A stretch of 64,000 bases of DNA from positions 1 to 64,000 of the forward strand of contig JAEZMD010000018.1 of assembly GCA_023435745.1 (NCBI GenBank). Direction: 5' to 3'. The stretch is from Bacillota bacterium. Its GTDB lineage: Bacteria > Bacillota > Clostridia > Acetivibrionales > DTU013. The position numbers and the translations under genes are program-made. Under the pieces are notes generated by a model. The model made no database searches, was not told where the DNA came from, and saw only the letters and a program-made list of their open reading frames with translations. Below are positions 1-8,373 of this stretch, piece by piece; position 1 is the stretch's first letter, and each line of letters begins with the position of its first letter.

Positions 1-2
1 TA

Positions 3-524
3 TTCTTTGTTATAGTAGGTGTGGTAATCGGTAGTATGCTTTTGCCAGACTCAGGCTTTGTCAATAAGTATAGAATCTATTTGTATATAGCTGCAGCAGC
101 AGTTTCGGTGTTTGAATTTTATCGAGTCTATCATTGGTTAAAAAAAAGATTAGATTGCACTGCAGTAATCAGGGACATTATGAGCAAAGAAAAAAATCCG
201 GCAATTTCTTTGAAAAAGGGAATAGTAAGAATCGATAATCAAATCGAAATTCTACAAAAGAAAATTGATTTCTGTAAAATTATATTTCCAACACCCTTTT
301 TTACATATTGGCTTGGAATTTATATTAACAAGAGCCAAGAAGCAAATGAGCTACTCAAAAAAAGCATATCGGGAGTTGATATTGCGACAGGTCTATTATT
401 TGCGTCTTTTATTATTGTTATAATATATGGCTTATCAATAACTAAGTATTTTAGCCAGTATGTTGATAACAAATTTTATTTGGCTGAATACAAAAAGGCT
501 TTAATTGAATGTGAAGAGAATTAG
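3..524 (+). CDS. Partial membrane protein of unknown function (5' end outside window)
   Basis: The reading frame is open from the first bases of the window, so the gene probably starts upstream; a GTG at 21 lies inside a hydrophobic stretch and is an unlikely start. Visible are two N-terminal hydrophobic segments, a Lys-rich and partly helical soluble middle that may form a coiled coil, and a strong C-terminal membrane segment (IATGLLFASFIIVIIYG) followed by a charged tail. No enzymatic motif is recognised and no family can be named. It ends at a TAG; no partner gene lies downstream within 400 bases. Its existence as a gene is likely, its role unknown. Confidence 0.55.
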   Translation, partial: FFVIVGVVIGSMLLPDSGFVNKYRIYLYIAAAAVSVFEFYRVYHWLKKRLDCTAVIRDIMSKEKNPAISLKKGIVRIDNQIEILQKKIDFCKIIFPTPFFTYWLGIYINKSQEANELLKKSISGVDIATGLLFASFIIVIIYGLSITKYFSQYVDNKFYLAEYKKALIECEEN

Positions 525-652
525 GGTTGAGCTAATAAATAAGTCTTATGCCGAAGATAAGAACGTCCATTGATGATATGAATTAAGATATTGTTTGTTT
601 AATCCCCCGAATTTTGGGGATTTACTTGACCGCCAAGGGGATACCAGAGGAC

Positions 653-730
653 TGCGACATCTTTTTTGCACACTCAAGGCATGTTGAGACGGTAATTCTG
701 ATGACGAAATGTGGTTTAGAGGATAAATGA
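653..730 (+). pseudogene. Possible remnant of an RlmD/RumA-type methyltransferase C-terminus
   Basis: The frame from 653 reads CDIFFAHSRHVETVILMTKC and ends at TGA 728-730. The HVETVxLM core resembles the C-terminal motif of RlmD/RumA-family (uracil-C5) RNA methyltransferases, in which a D-x-F-P segment precedes H-V-E-T-V. No start codon or upstream methyltransferase domain is present, and the adjacent frame is broken by stops, so this would be a decayed tail. The match is short, so the call is tentative. Confidence 0.35.
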
Positions 731-740
731 TGCACTTTGA

Positions 741-817
741 CCACTATATGTAGTGGTTTTGAAGTGAATATTGAGCAAAAATCGGGCCGAAAAATTGCGT
801 TTTTCAGCCCGATTTTT
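741..817. terminator. Two stem-loops, the second a long bidirectional terminator-like hairpin
   Basis: Bases 741-756 form CCACTA-tatg-TAGTGG. Bases 777-787 (AAAAATCGGGC) pair perfectly with 807-817 (GCCCGATTTTT), and an inner GAAAAA/TTTTTC arm extends the stem. With A-runs on one side and T-runs on the other, the hairpin could terminate transcription in either direction, including that of the aldo/keto reductase gene on the minus strand. A smaller AATCCCC/GGGGATT pair lies at 601-622. The rest of the 525-948 gap holds only the methyltransferase-like remnant. Confidence 0.5.
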
Positions 818-948
818 AAGGGCATTTCATAGATGACATTGAGCTTTTTGGTTAAAGGCAATTTTTAGCCGAGCTATAAAATGTAAGTGTATTTGTTTTT
901 AATATACTTAAAGATGGTTAGCTTGGCCTCAAATTAAATATTTGATAT

Positions 949-1926
949 TTATTTATTCAACTTGATTTCCGGATAAGGTGCACCTGATACAATCCCTTTG
1001 GGTATGATTTCATTAATAATTGATATATCCTCTGAAGTAAGATCAACATTTAGCGCGCCTACGTTCTCTTCAATATATTTTATTTTTTTTGTGCCTGGGA
1101 TAGGCACGATATCGTTTCCTTGCTTCAGCAGCCAAGCCAGTACCAGTTGAGAAGGCTTACATTGTTTATTGTTTGCTATTTCTTCTATCTTTATTACGAT
1201 ATCAAGATTTTTTTGAAAGTTTTCTCCCTGAAATCTAGGGAAATATCGGCGTACATCATCTTCTGCCAAATTGTCTAAATGTTTTATTTGACCTGTCAAC
1301 ATACCTCTCCCAAGCGGGGTATAACATACAAAGCCAATTTCTAATTCACGGCAGACGGGTAAAATTCCTTCCTCAACATTTCTATCCCAAAGAGAATATG
1401 CAGATTGCACAGCTGTAACGGGATGGACGGAATGAGCCCTTCGAATTATATCGTTAGTGGCATTAGACATTCCTATACAGCGGACTTTACCCTCACGAAC
1501 CAATTCTGCCATGGCTCCGATAGTATCCTCTATAGGAGTGCTAGCATCCGTACCATGTTGGTAATACAGATCAATATACTCTACTCCCAATCTACGCAAG
1601 CTTGCTTCACAAGCAGATTTAACATATTCAGGACGTCCACATATACCGGTTAGTGCTCCGTTTTCTCCTCTGATCCCACCAAATTTGGTTGCCAGAATAA
1701 CTTTGTTGCGGAAGTTTTTAACTGCTTTGCCTATTAACTCTTCATTCCTTCCGCATCCATAGGTATCTGCAGTATCAAAAAAATTGATACCCAGATCATA
1801 TGCATGATGAATAACATTAACAGATTCCTCATCATTACTGCTACCATAAAATTCAGACATGCCCATGCAGCCTAATCCTACTGCCGAAACCTTTAACTCG
1901 CTTTTACCTAATTTTCTATATTTCAT
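949..1926 (-). CDS. Aldo/keto reductase
   Basis: Predicted NADPH-dependent reductase of carbonyl compounds with a TIM-barrel fold; 325 residues is normal for the AKR families related to YghZ and general stress protein 69. The N-terminal GLGCMGMSEFYG segment is typical. The catalytic tetrad is visible as Asp51 and Tyr56 (DTADTYG), Lys81 (ATKFG) and His124 (YYQH). The family usually has YYQHR; here His124 is followed by Gly. The C-terminal PIPGTKK segment is the usual cofactor-binding loop. A GAGAGGAG ribosome binding site precedes the ATG. It stands alone with no operon partner, so the substrate cannot be inferred. The family call is firm. Confidence 0.92.
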   Translation of the reverse strand: MKYRKLGKSELKVSAVGLGCMGMSEFYGSSNDEESVNVIHHAYDLGINFFDTADTYGCGRNEELIGKAVKNFRNKVILATKFGGIRGENGALTGICGRPEYVKSACEASLRRLGVEYIDLYYQHGTDASTPIEDTIGAMAELVREGKVRCIGMSNATNDIIRRAHSVHPVTAVQSAYSLWDRNVEEGILPVCRELEIGFVCYTPLGRGMLTGQIKHLDNLAEDDVRRYFPRFQGENFQKNLDIVIKIEEIANNKQCKPSQLVLAWLLKQGNDIVPIPGTKKIKYIEENVGALNVDLTSEDISIINEIIPKGIVSGAPYPEIKLNK

Positions 1927-2080
1927 TAATATAGACTCCTCTCTTGAAATATATTTTGTTGTTAACCCGATTTGGGTATAGTTGATTTTGGTGGTGCAAC
2001 GTGCTGGCCAATCACGTTTTTTGATCTATTTTGAGCACCTCCCTATATTTTATAACATAGAAAACTACTAACTACCAGAC

Positions 2081-2109
2081 TTGATAAAATTTGTATTTTG
2101 TGATATAGT
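2081..2109 (+). promoter_or_regulatory. Sigma-A-like promoter TTGATA-N17-TATAGT
   Basis: TTGATA at 2081-2086 and TATAGT at 2104-2109 are 17 bases apart, close to the vegetative consensus. The predicted start near 2116 is followed within about 25 bases by a terminator-like hairpin, so it would make a very short RNA or an attenuated leader for the gene at 2323. Confidence 0.5.
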
Positions 2110-2138
2110 AAAGACATAAAGTTACGAAAAATAATTTT

Positions 2139-2182
2139 CAAAGGCATTGAGATGATAATGAAATCTTGATGCCTTTGTTTTT
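2139..2182 (+). terminator. Rho-independent terminator-like hairpin
   Basis: CAAAGGCAT (2139-2147) pairs with ATGCCTTTG (2169-2177), with an inner GAT/ATC extension, and is followed by a short T-run. It sits just downstream of the promoter at 2081. Confidence 0.5.
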
Positions 2183-2233
2183 AAATAAGCACAAAAAGCA
2201 ACTTAATAAATACACTATTAGGCAAAAGTTTAT

Positions 2234-2277
2234 GGGGCTATGTTCTTCTTAATTGATAAGCATAGCCTCATTTTTTT
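2234..2277 (+). terminator. Rho-independent terminator
   Basis: GGGGCTATG (2234-2242) pairs with CATAGCCTC (2261-2269, one G-T pair) and is followed by seven T residues. It is placed to stop transcription before the gene remnant at 2323. Confidence 0.55.
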
Positions 2278-2322
2278 ACTTTCTGATATATCAATCATTG
2301 AAAAAGACTGGAGGAAATCAAA

Positions 2323-2694
2323 ATGGCTAATATAACAATGCATATCTATTTCCCTCTTAAGATCGTCACTTACCCCAAAGGCGAATATGGATTGGAGGAC
2401 AATCCGGCCGAGATTACACCTGCGGAGGCGGTTGCTTATGAAGACGTTATACTTGCCGCCATCGCAAAGGAGAACCGACACTTTGAAAATGACCGTGGTC
2501 TTGCCGAGTACATCCACGACGAAGCTCTCAAAGAAAAGGTATATAGCCTTATCCCCTCTGTGGAGGTCGTCGATGGCGAGCTGTGGGGAGTAATAAGTGC
2601 CGGGCTTAAGGAGTCCCTCTCAGGTGAAGAGAATGCTGAGCTGCTCGGGCTGCAGATTTTCAACAGAGGGTCAGCGATATGGACACCTGTCTGA
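2323..2694 (+). pseudogene. Truncated conjugative-element protein (DUF6329-like N-terminal part)
   Basis: A good ribosome binding site (ctGGAGGaaatcaaa) precedes the ATG. The protein starts MANITMHIYFPLKIVTYPK and continues through FENDRGLAEYIHDEALKEKV, a pattern I recognise from proteins carried on clostridial integrative conjugative elements (DUF6329 type; the name is from memory). In those proteins this region is followed by further sequence; here it switches after about 105 residues to an unrelated tail and stops. The immediate fusion to a recombinase tail suggests a deletion inside a former mobile element. Function of the family is not established, and the copy is probably inactive. Confidence 0.55.
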
Positions 2695-2813
2695 AAAAGG
2701 TATCCTGTGCGGTTCGGGACTTTGATGACGACCTAGTGCGCAGATTTCTGCAAAGTGTCAAGGTTATCAGTGAGGATATGTGCGTAGATCCCCTAAATAC
2801 AAAAAACAACTAA
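2679..2813 (+). pseudogene. Remnant of a large serine recombinase C-terminus
   Basis: The frame starting MDTCLKKVSCAVRDFDDDLV and continuing RRFLQSVKVISEDM resembles the C-terminal end of TndX/TnpX-type serine recombinases, where D-D-x-L-V-R-R-hydrophobic precedes the last beta strand. It overlaps the end of the truncated conjugative-element gene in another frame. No resolvase domain with catalytic Ser is present, so this is only the end of a lost recombinase gene. Short length keeps confidence moderate. Confidence 0.5.
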
Positions 2814-2940
2814 AATATTTCATGATGTGATTGAAAAATATGTACAAATGCACAGAAAGTACAAAATTAAACACACATTTTTCATTCCGTAAATAAAACT
2901 GCTTAATTATAATGTATATCAAGAAAGGAATGACGAAACG

Positions 2941-4290
2941 GTGAAACATAATTTTATTCAAACTGAAGGCAGTAATTTTATATTGAACGGAGAAAAAATA
3001 ATTCTTCGCGGCTGGGCTTTGGGATCATGGATGAACTTCGAGCATTTTATGATTGGAATGCCAGGAACGAATTCCATGATTATAGAAGCTTTTGAAGAGG
3101 TTTATGGTAAAGAAAGATCAACGGAATTTTTTAGTCGGATAAATGAAGAAATGATCTCTGAGAAAGATATTCATTTTCTAAAAAACATCGGGATCAACTC
3201 GATTCGAATTCCATTCGGATATCATTGGTTTATGAGCGATGAGAAACCATTTGAATTTCTGGAGGACGGATTTCAAAAACTGAATCGGGTTGTGGAATTG
3301 TGCGAAAAAAATGAATTGTACATCATTTTGGATTTGCATTCAACGCCAGGCTCGCAGAATACGGACTGGCATTCGGATAATATTACGGGGCAGTCGCTCT
3401 TTTGGAAGTACCGCTGCTTTCAGGATCAGGTTATTTGGTTATGGAAAGAAATTTCAAAACGGTATGCAGATCATTCATGGATTATCGGATACGATATTAT
3501 CAATGAACCCGGGTATGGATTAACAGGGGAACAGATTAACGGTTTTTACGACAGAGCCATCACAGCAATACGAGAGAACGATTCCAATCATATTCTCTTT
3601 TTGGAAGGAATTGACTTTGGAAGAGATTTTGTACCTCTTAAAAAATTCGAGGATGATCAGATTGCATACACAGTTCATTTTTATCCATTCGTGTTAAAAG
3701 ATAATATTCTTGATGTCAATATGAATGACTCACGTCGTATGGAGATTTTCACGGAAATATTTGATAGACAGATTGGCAGCATACAGAGATTTCAACGCCC
3801 AATTTGGTGCGGTGAATCCGGATATGAGATTCTCGATGGACAGGAAGCTTTTTACTCCAAATTGTTGCTTCATAATATTGATATCTGTGAAAGCAGGGGC
3901 ATTTCCTGGAACTTGTGGACCTACAAAGATGCAAGGGTGATGGGAATTGTAATCCCAACCGAAGAATCACGTTGGATTCAATTATGTCGTAAGATTGTTA
4001 CGCATTGGAGCCATCATCGGGAAGAAGAAATTTCCATGAAAGTAACGAGAAACATCGGAGAGCAGTACTATGAACCTTTGTCAGATAAATTAGCATATGA
4101 TATGGATTTCCGCATTCGTTCCGTGCTGCACCGAATTGCTGTCGAACAGATTTTGAAACCGGTTTTGCAAGAGATCCCCTGGGAAGAAATGAAGCTGTAT
4201 CCTGATGATTTCCTCTTCGAACGCTGTGAGCAAAGAGGAACCGTGGTAGAGGATATTACGGATTATATTAAAGATAGCAGAAGGTTTTGA
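2941..4290 (+). CDS. Glycoside hydrolase family 5, cytoplasmic (paralogue 1)
   Basis: Predicted retaining endo/exo-beta-glycanase of clan GH-A. Residues 1-365 form the TIM barrel: ILRGWALGSW near the N-terminus, DLHSTPG at 131-137, acid/base Glu189 in INEP (187-190), HFYP at 246-249, and nucleophile Glu292 in WCGESGY. No signal peptide or carbohydrate-binding module is present, so it probably acts on imported oligosaccharides. A tail (about 370-449) carries KPVLQEIPWEEMKLYP, shared with the two other GH5 proteins in this window. The start is GTG 2941, about 10 bases after AAAGGA. It lies directly upstream of a sugar ABC importer and a YesM/YesN system, which points to a glycan-use operon. The exact substrate (beta-glucan, xyloglucan or mannan fragments) is not visible. 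Confidence 0.9.
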   Translation: MKHNFIQTEGSNFILNGEKIILRGWALGSWMNFEHFMIGMPGTNSMIIEAFEEVYGKERSTEFFSRINEEMISEKDIHFLKNIGINSIRIPFGYHWFMSDEKPFEFLEDGFQKLNRVVELCEKNELYIILDLHSTPGSQNTDWHSDNITGQSLFWKYRCFQDQVIWLWKEISKRYADHSWIIGYDIINEPGYGLTGEQINGFYDRAITAIRENDSNHILFLEGIDFGRDFVPLKKFEDDQIAYTVHFYPFVLKDNILDVNMNDSRRMEIFTEIFDRQIGSIQRFQRPIWCGESGYEILDGQEAFYSKLLLHNIDICESRGISWNLWTYKDARVMGIVIPTEESRWIQLCRKIVTHWSHHREEEISMKVTRNIGEQYYEPLSDKLAYDMDFRIRSVLHRIAVEQILKPVLQEIPWEEMKLYPDDFLFERCEQRGTVVEDITDYIKDSRRF

Positions 4291-4379
4291 TTCAACGATA
4301 TTCTTTGCAGAATATATAGACAATTTGTAAATTCTATGGGTTATAGGTTCTAAAAAATAAGTTCAAGGGAGGATTTTTT

Positions 4380-5825
4380 ATGAAAAGAAAAGTATTGAGC
4401 GTATTACTCGCAGCTGCTATGATCATGGGATTACTAGCGGGTTGTGGAAAAACAGATGATACGCAGACTACGTCAGGAACGGGAACACCACTTGACAACG
4501 CACCCGTTGCTACAAGTGCAGCATCTACGGCAGATGCAGCGACAGCAACATCTACGGCCGATGCATCGACAACAATGTCTGATGGGACAGTAGATCCATT
4601 TGGATACAAGTTTGTTGATAAAGATGTAGCTGCGGACCTTACAGTATACCGCTATTATGCAGATTCAGATAAAGTAAATCTGGATTATGCTATTGCAAAA
4701 ATGATAGAAAAATATCCAAATTTAAAAATTAATATGGAGCACAGAACGGATTCGGATGGAGCCGCACTTCGTACATGGGCTGCAGTTGGTGAGCTTCCTG
4801 ATATTTTCGAAATTAATGCTGCAGATGTACATAAGACTTTAAAGGAAGACGGAACATTGTATCAAGTTGACAAAGAAGTGGCCGACACAGGATTCTATAA
4901 TCTTTTTTCAAATGGTGCAGCAGTTGAGAAAGCGAGAACAGCATCTGACGGTCACCAGTATGCCTTTGGTTGTGAAGTATCGAACCTTGGAGAGCTTTGG
5001 TACAACAAACAGCTGTTTGCAGATCTTGGCATAAAAGAACCAACAAATTATGAAGAGTTCAAGCAAACGATTGAAGTTTTAAAAAAGGCCGGCAAGGTTC
5101 CTGTAGCATTATTTGCAGCTGAAAAATGGCCCGCAACATCCTTGCTTTCCCTTGCCAGCATTGCGGAAGGTCAGCCTAAGGGACTGGATGCAGTCAATGA
5201 TGGGGAAGCCAAAATTACGGATGATATATATAAAAAAGCTGCCGATAAATTAGTGGAAATTTCAAATCTTGGAACATTCGGAAAAGGAGCGCTTTCAACG
5301 AATTATCAGCAGGCTTATGAAATGATGTATTCAGGTGATGCCGGATATTTCCTTTCCGGAGCATGGTATTTCCTGACACTGGAAGCGGATGGCAAAGGTA
5401 ATGATATTGATTATTGCAAATATAACGTATTTGCAGATGATGATGTGAAAGAATCGGTTCGCTGGAATGCTCTTGGCGGTTATCAGACAGAAGCGAAATA
5501 TTCTGTAAATGCAAAGCCCCCATGTGGACTGGATGTGTCTAAGGTCACCTATCTTGGTCTTGAAATGGAATATTGGACAAGAGTATCAGCTGGTGTTAGC
5601 GGCAACATAACTACTGTAAAAGGGAATTTCAATTTTACCGGTGGACAGGGGTATTCCGAATACTATAAGAACTATGGCAATTACAAGACGTTTACAAACT
5701 TTACAGGTGATCTCAGTAATGGCGATTTTGTAAGTGCGGCGGACAATGCGTGTGAGATGGTTGTTTCAGGAAACTATAAAACAGGCGCGGAACTGATCGA
5801 AGATATTGCCAGCAGTGGTTTTTAA
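4380..5825 (+). CDS. Carbohydrate ABC transporter substrate-binding lipoprotein
   Basis: Family 1 extracellular solute-binding protein, 481 residues. The signal peptide ends in the lipobox LLAGC, so Cys is predicted to be lipid-anchored. A Thr/Ser/Ala-rich linker (residues about 25-65) precedes the binding domain, which begins near LTVYRYYADSD. An AAGGGAGG ribosome binding site precedes the ATG. It is followed by two CUT1-type permease genes, and lies behind the GH5 gene, so it probably captures the oligosaccharide on which that enzyme acts. A strong hairpin after the gene may let it be made in excess over the permeases, as is common for such proteins. Confidence 0.92.
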   Translation: MKRKVLSVLLAAAMIMGLLAGCGKTDDTQTTSGTGTPLDNAPVATSAASTADAATATSTADASTTMSDGTVDPFGYKFVDKDVAADLTVYRYYADSDKVNLDYAIAKMIEKYPNLKINMEHRTDSDGAALRTWAAVGELPDIFEINAADVHKTLKEDGTLYQVDKEVADTGFYNLFSNGAAVEKARTASDGHQYAFGCEVSNLGELWYNKQLFADLGIKEPTNYEEFKQTIEVLKKAGKVPVALFAAEKWPATSLLSLASIAEGQPKGLDAVNDGEAKITDDIYKKAADKLVEISNLGTFGKGALSTNYQQAYEMMYSGDAGYFLSGAWYFLTLEADGKGNDIDYCKYNVFADDDVKESVRWNALGGYQTEAKYSVNAKPPCGLDVSKVTYLGLEMEYWTRVSAGVSGNITTVKGNFNFTGGQGYSEYYKNYGNYKTFTNFTGDLSNGDFVSAADNACEMVVSGNYKTGAELIEDIASSGF

Positions 5826-5841
5826 TTGAAACCCTGAAGTG

Positions 5842-5876
5842 AATGCGGCGGGGAGATCCTTTCTCCGTCGCATTTT
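5842..5876 (+). terminator. Intercistronic hairpin after the binding-protein gene
   Basis: AATGCG...CGCATT with an inner GGGGAGA/TCTCC stem, ending in TTTT, lies between the binding-protein and permease genes. It probably works as a partial terminator or 3' stabiliser that raises the binding protein relative to the permeases. Confidence 0.6.
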
Positions 5877-5905
5877 GATTCTATAAAAAATGGGGTAAAA
5901 TCGTT

Positions 5906-6796
5906 ATGAATTCAACTGTATTCAAGAAAAACAAGGAATGGCTCTTCTTATTTACTGCTCCGGCAGTTATTGTATTCTGTATTATAATCGTAATTCCTCT
6001 TTTTCAAACACTATACTACAGCTTATTCGTTTACAATGGCATTCATATTGGAAAATTTGTCGGAGTTGGCAATTACATAAAAATGCTCCATTCAAGGGAG
6101 CTTTCAACATCTCTTATCAACAGTATCGTTTATGCAGCGATTCTTCTGGTGTACCAGGTCGGAATTGCAACGGTATTTGCATTTATACTGACACAGTCGA
6201 AAATAAAGGGGAAACAATTTTTTCGAAATGTTTATTTTATTCCCGTATTACTGTCTGTGTCTGTTGTAGCACAACTGTGGGTACAAATTTATAATGGCGA
6301 TTTTGGTTTGCTCAATCATCTTTTCGCCGCACTCGGACTGGATTGGGAACAAAATTGGTTGAATCAAAAATGGCTTTCGTTATTTGCCGTGGCATTTGTT
6401 GAAGCCTGGAAGGGGATGGGATACATATTGGTGATCATCTATGCGGGAATTCGCAACATTCCTGATGTGTACAATGAAGCGGCGGTTATCGATGGGACAA
6501 CTCCTGTTCAGAAATTTCGAAATATTACCTTGCCACTTACGGCTCCTACGATTCGCATATGCGCAGTCATGTGTATCACAAATGGCTTCCGGGCATTTGA
6601 TACGACTTACCTTATGACTGGTGGCGGTCCGGGAATCTATACATATAATCTTACCATTATGATGTATAATGCGATGATGAAAAAGGCCGCCTATGGCTAT
6701 GGCAGTGCGATTGCTACCTTGATAGTAGTGATTTGCGTAAGCCTTATGTGGATGATCAATATATCTACGCGCAAATATGACACTATCTACGATTAA
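5906..6796 (+). CDS. Sugar ABC transporter permease, MalF/UgpA type
   Basis: Inner membrane component of a CUT1 importer; 296 residues with about six membrane helices, the first at LFLFTAPAVIVFCIIIVI. The EAA loop that contacts the ATPase is visible as EAAVIDGTTPVQKFRNITLP near residue 192. It is separated by 13 bases from the second permease gene, so the two are cotranscribed. No ATPase gene is nearby; in Firmicutes such importers commonly share an MsmX-type ATPase encoded elsewhere, which is inferred here. Confidence 0.93.
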   Translation: MNSTVFKKNKEWLFLFTAPAVIVFCIIIVIPLFQTLYYSLFVYNGIHIGKFVGVGNYIKMLHSRELSTSLINSIVYAAILLVYQVGIATVFAFILTQSKIKGKQFFRNVYFIPVLLSVSVVAQLWVQIYNGDFGLLNHLFAALGLDWEQNWLNQKWLSLFAVAFVEAWKGMGYILVIIYAGIRNIPDVYNEAAVIDGTTPVQKFRNITLPLTAPTIRICAVMCITNGFRAFDTTYLMTGGGPGIYTYNLTIMMYNAMMKKAAYGYGSAIATLIVVICVSLMWMINISTRKYDTIYD

Positions 6797-6809
6797 AGGA
6801 GCAGGATAA

Positions 6810-7634
6810 ATGAGAAAAATGACCAGGAAAATAATATATAGTATTTTGATCGTTGCTGCTATTGTTTCGGTTTATCCATTGATTTGGATGCTGCTGTACT
6901 CCTTCAAGGATAATAATGAAATATTTGTAACCAATCCATTTGGATTGCCCCATGTATGGAAATTCGAAAATTATGCGAATGCATGGAGTAAATTTGATGT
7001 TATAACCTATTTTAGAAACAGTATGGTTGTAGCCATAGTTACAATTGTATTTGTGGAATTGTTTGCACTTATGTTCTGCTACGTTGTAGCACGTGTAAAT
7101 AATAAAGCAACCAGGTTTTTTCATTTTCTGATTTCTTCAGGCATGTTTATTCCAATTCAGGCGGTTATGATACCATTGGTCATCATGGTAAAAAGTTTTG
7201 GATTAACCAATTCCTATTTTTCCATAATTATACCTTATACAGCGCTTGGACTTCCTTTTGCGTGTATGCTTTTCTATGGGTTTTATCTGGGACTTCCTAT
7301 TGAACTGGAGGAATCGTCCTTTATGGATGGTGCAAATCTACCTGCAATTTATTTTAAAATCATTCTGCCGCAAATGAAATCGCCAATTGTTGTTCTTGTT
7401 ATTTATCAATTCATGAGTTGCTGGAATGAGTTCAATCTTGCATTAATTCTGCTTACAGATAAAAGTTTAAAAACACTTCCTCTGGGACTTGTAAATTTTT
7501 GGACAGCATATGAGGCTCAGTGGGGTGAAGTTGGAGCTGCAATGATTATGGCCAGTTTGCCGGTGCTTGTGATATACTTATTCTTTAGTAATCAGATAAC
7601 GGATGCCATGTTTGCCAGTGGAATGAAAAATTGA
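6810..7634 (+). CDS. Sugar ABC transporter permease, MalG/UgpE type
   Basis: Second membrane component of the importer, 274 residues, six predicted helices beginning IIYSILIVAAIVSVYPLIWM. The EAA-loop equivalent is ESSFMDGANLPAIYFKIILP. A GGAGCAGG ribosome binding site precedes the ATG. It pairs with the preceding permease and the binding lipoprotein. The kinase gene starts about 70 bases downstream, which fits one transcription unit covering transport and its sensing system. Confidence 0.93.
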   Translation: MRKMTRKIIYSILIVAAIVSVYPLIWMLLYSFKDNNEIFVTNPFGLPHVWKFENYANAWSKFDVITYFRNSMVVAIVTIVFVELFALMFCYVVARVNNKATRFFHFLISSGMFIPIQAVMIPLVIMVKSFGLTNSYFSIIIPYTALGLPFACMLFYGFYLGLPIELEESSFMDGANLPAIYFKIILPQMKSPIVVLVIYQFMSCWNEFNLALILLTDKSLKTLPLGLVNFWTAYEAQWGEVGAAMIMASLPVLVIYLFFSNQITDAMFASGMKN

Positions 7635-7704
7635 TTCCTCGTTAACCTATATGATGTGAAAGACGAAGAATGTTTGGAGAACCGGTAATATTGTGAGGGA
7701 TTGA

Positions 7705-8373
7705 ATGAAAAGACAAAAGCTTTCCATACTAATCAAGCTAAGATGTATTATTTTTATTCCATTGATAATCCTTTTCCTTGCAACCGTGTTCGTGTTGGGT
7801 GTACAGTATAGACGGCAGGCAATTGAAGATATTCGCAAGCAATTGACCTATGAAGACAATATTATTGCACAGTCGGTGGAAGCCAGAATTCAGAATGCAC
7901 AAAGTTCTGTCAACACAATTATTATTAATCTGAATGAAGAATTAGGGGCATCCGATCTGAGCAACAATGGCGGACCAACTGTCAATATCAATATTCAGCG
8001 AAAAATCTATACTTGTATGATTAACACATTTACGACATTCTACAGGGCAGAACAGGTTATGGTAATTTGGAATAATGGAATTTACTGGTATGGCAATTGG
8101 GTTGAAAACTATACCATGAAAGAAAATGGGGCAGATATCCTGTGTGAATTAAATAAACTTGGTGTTGACCGGAGTGGCCGCTGGATTACGCACCTTAGTA
8201 CAAACCTGAACATGAACAATATGGGACCGTATTTTGTAAAAAAGTATGTGGACATCAAAACACAGAAACAGCTTGGATATGTTATTCTTAAACCGAATGG
8301 TACATTTGATGCAATTAACAGTAATAGTACTTCGCGAAATCTTTCTCTTTTTAATCCCGAAAGTATTTGGTAA
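7705..8373 (+). CDS. YesM-type sensor histidine kinase, N-terminal sensor part (frameshifted gene)
   Basis: This 222-residue piece holds the first membrane helix (IIFIPLIILFLATVFVLGV) and most of the extracellular sensor region of a YesM-type kinase. It ends at a TAA within NPESIW, exactly where the next frame opens and continues the same protein. A single missing base near 8366 (a short T-run) would join the two parts as ...NPESI-LVNCSDDT.... Either the gene is really broken or a base was lost in sequencing. The intact protein would sense an extracellular signal, probably sugar-loaded binding protein or the sugar itself, for the adjacent ABC importer. Confidence 0.75.
   Translation: MKRQKLSILIKLRCIIFIPLIILFLATVFVLGVQYRRQAIEDIRKQLTYEDNIIAQSVEARIQNAQSSVNTIIINLNEELGASDLSNNGGPTVNINIQRKIYTCMINTFTTFYRAEQVMVIWNNGIYWYGNWVENYTMKENGADILCELNKLGVDRSGRWITHLSTNLNMNNMGPYFVKKYVDIKTQKQLGYVILKPNGTFDAINSNSTSRNLSLFNPESIW

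Noticed and set aside
622..861. A 79-residue minus-strand frame in the gap before the aldo/keto reductase
   Set aside because: It lacks a ribosome binding site and runs through the hairpins; the plus strand in the same place carries a more convincing methyltransferase-like fragment.
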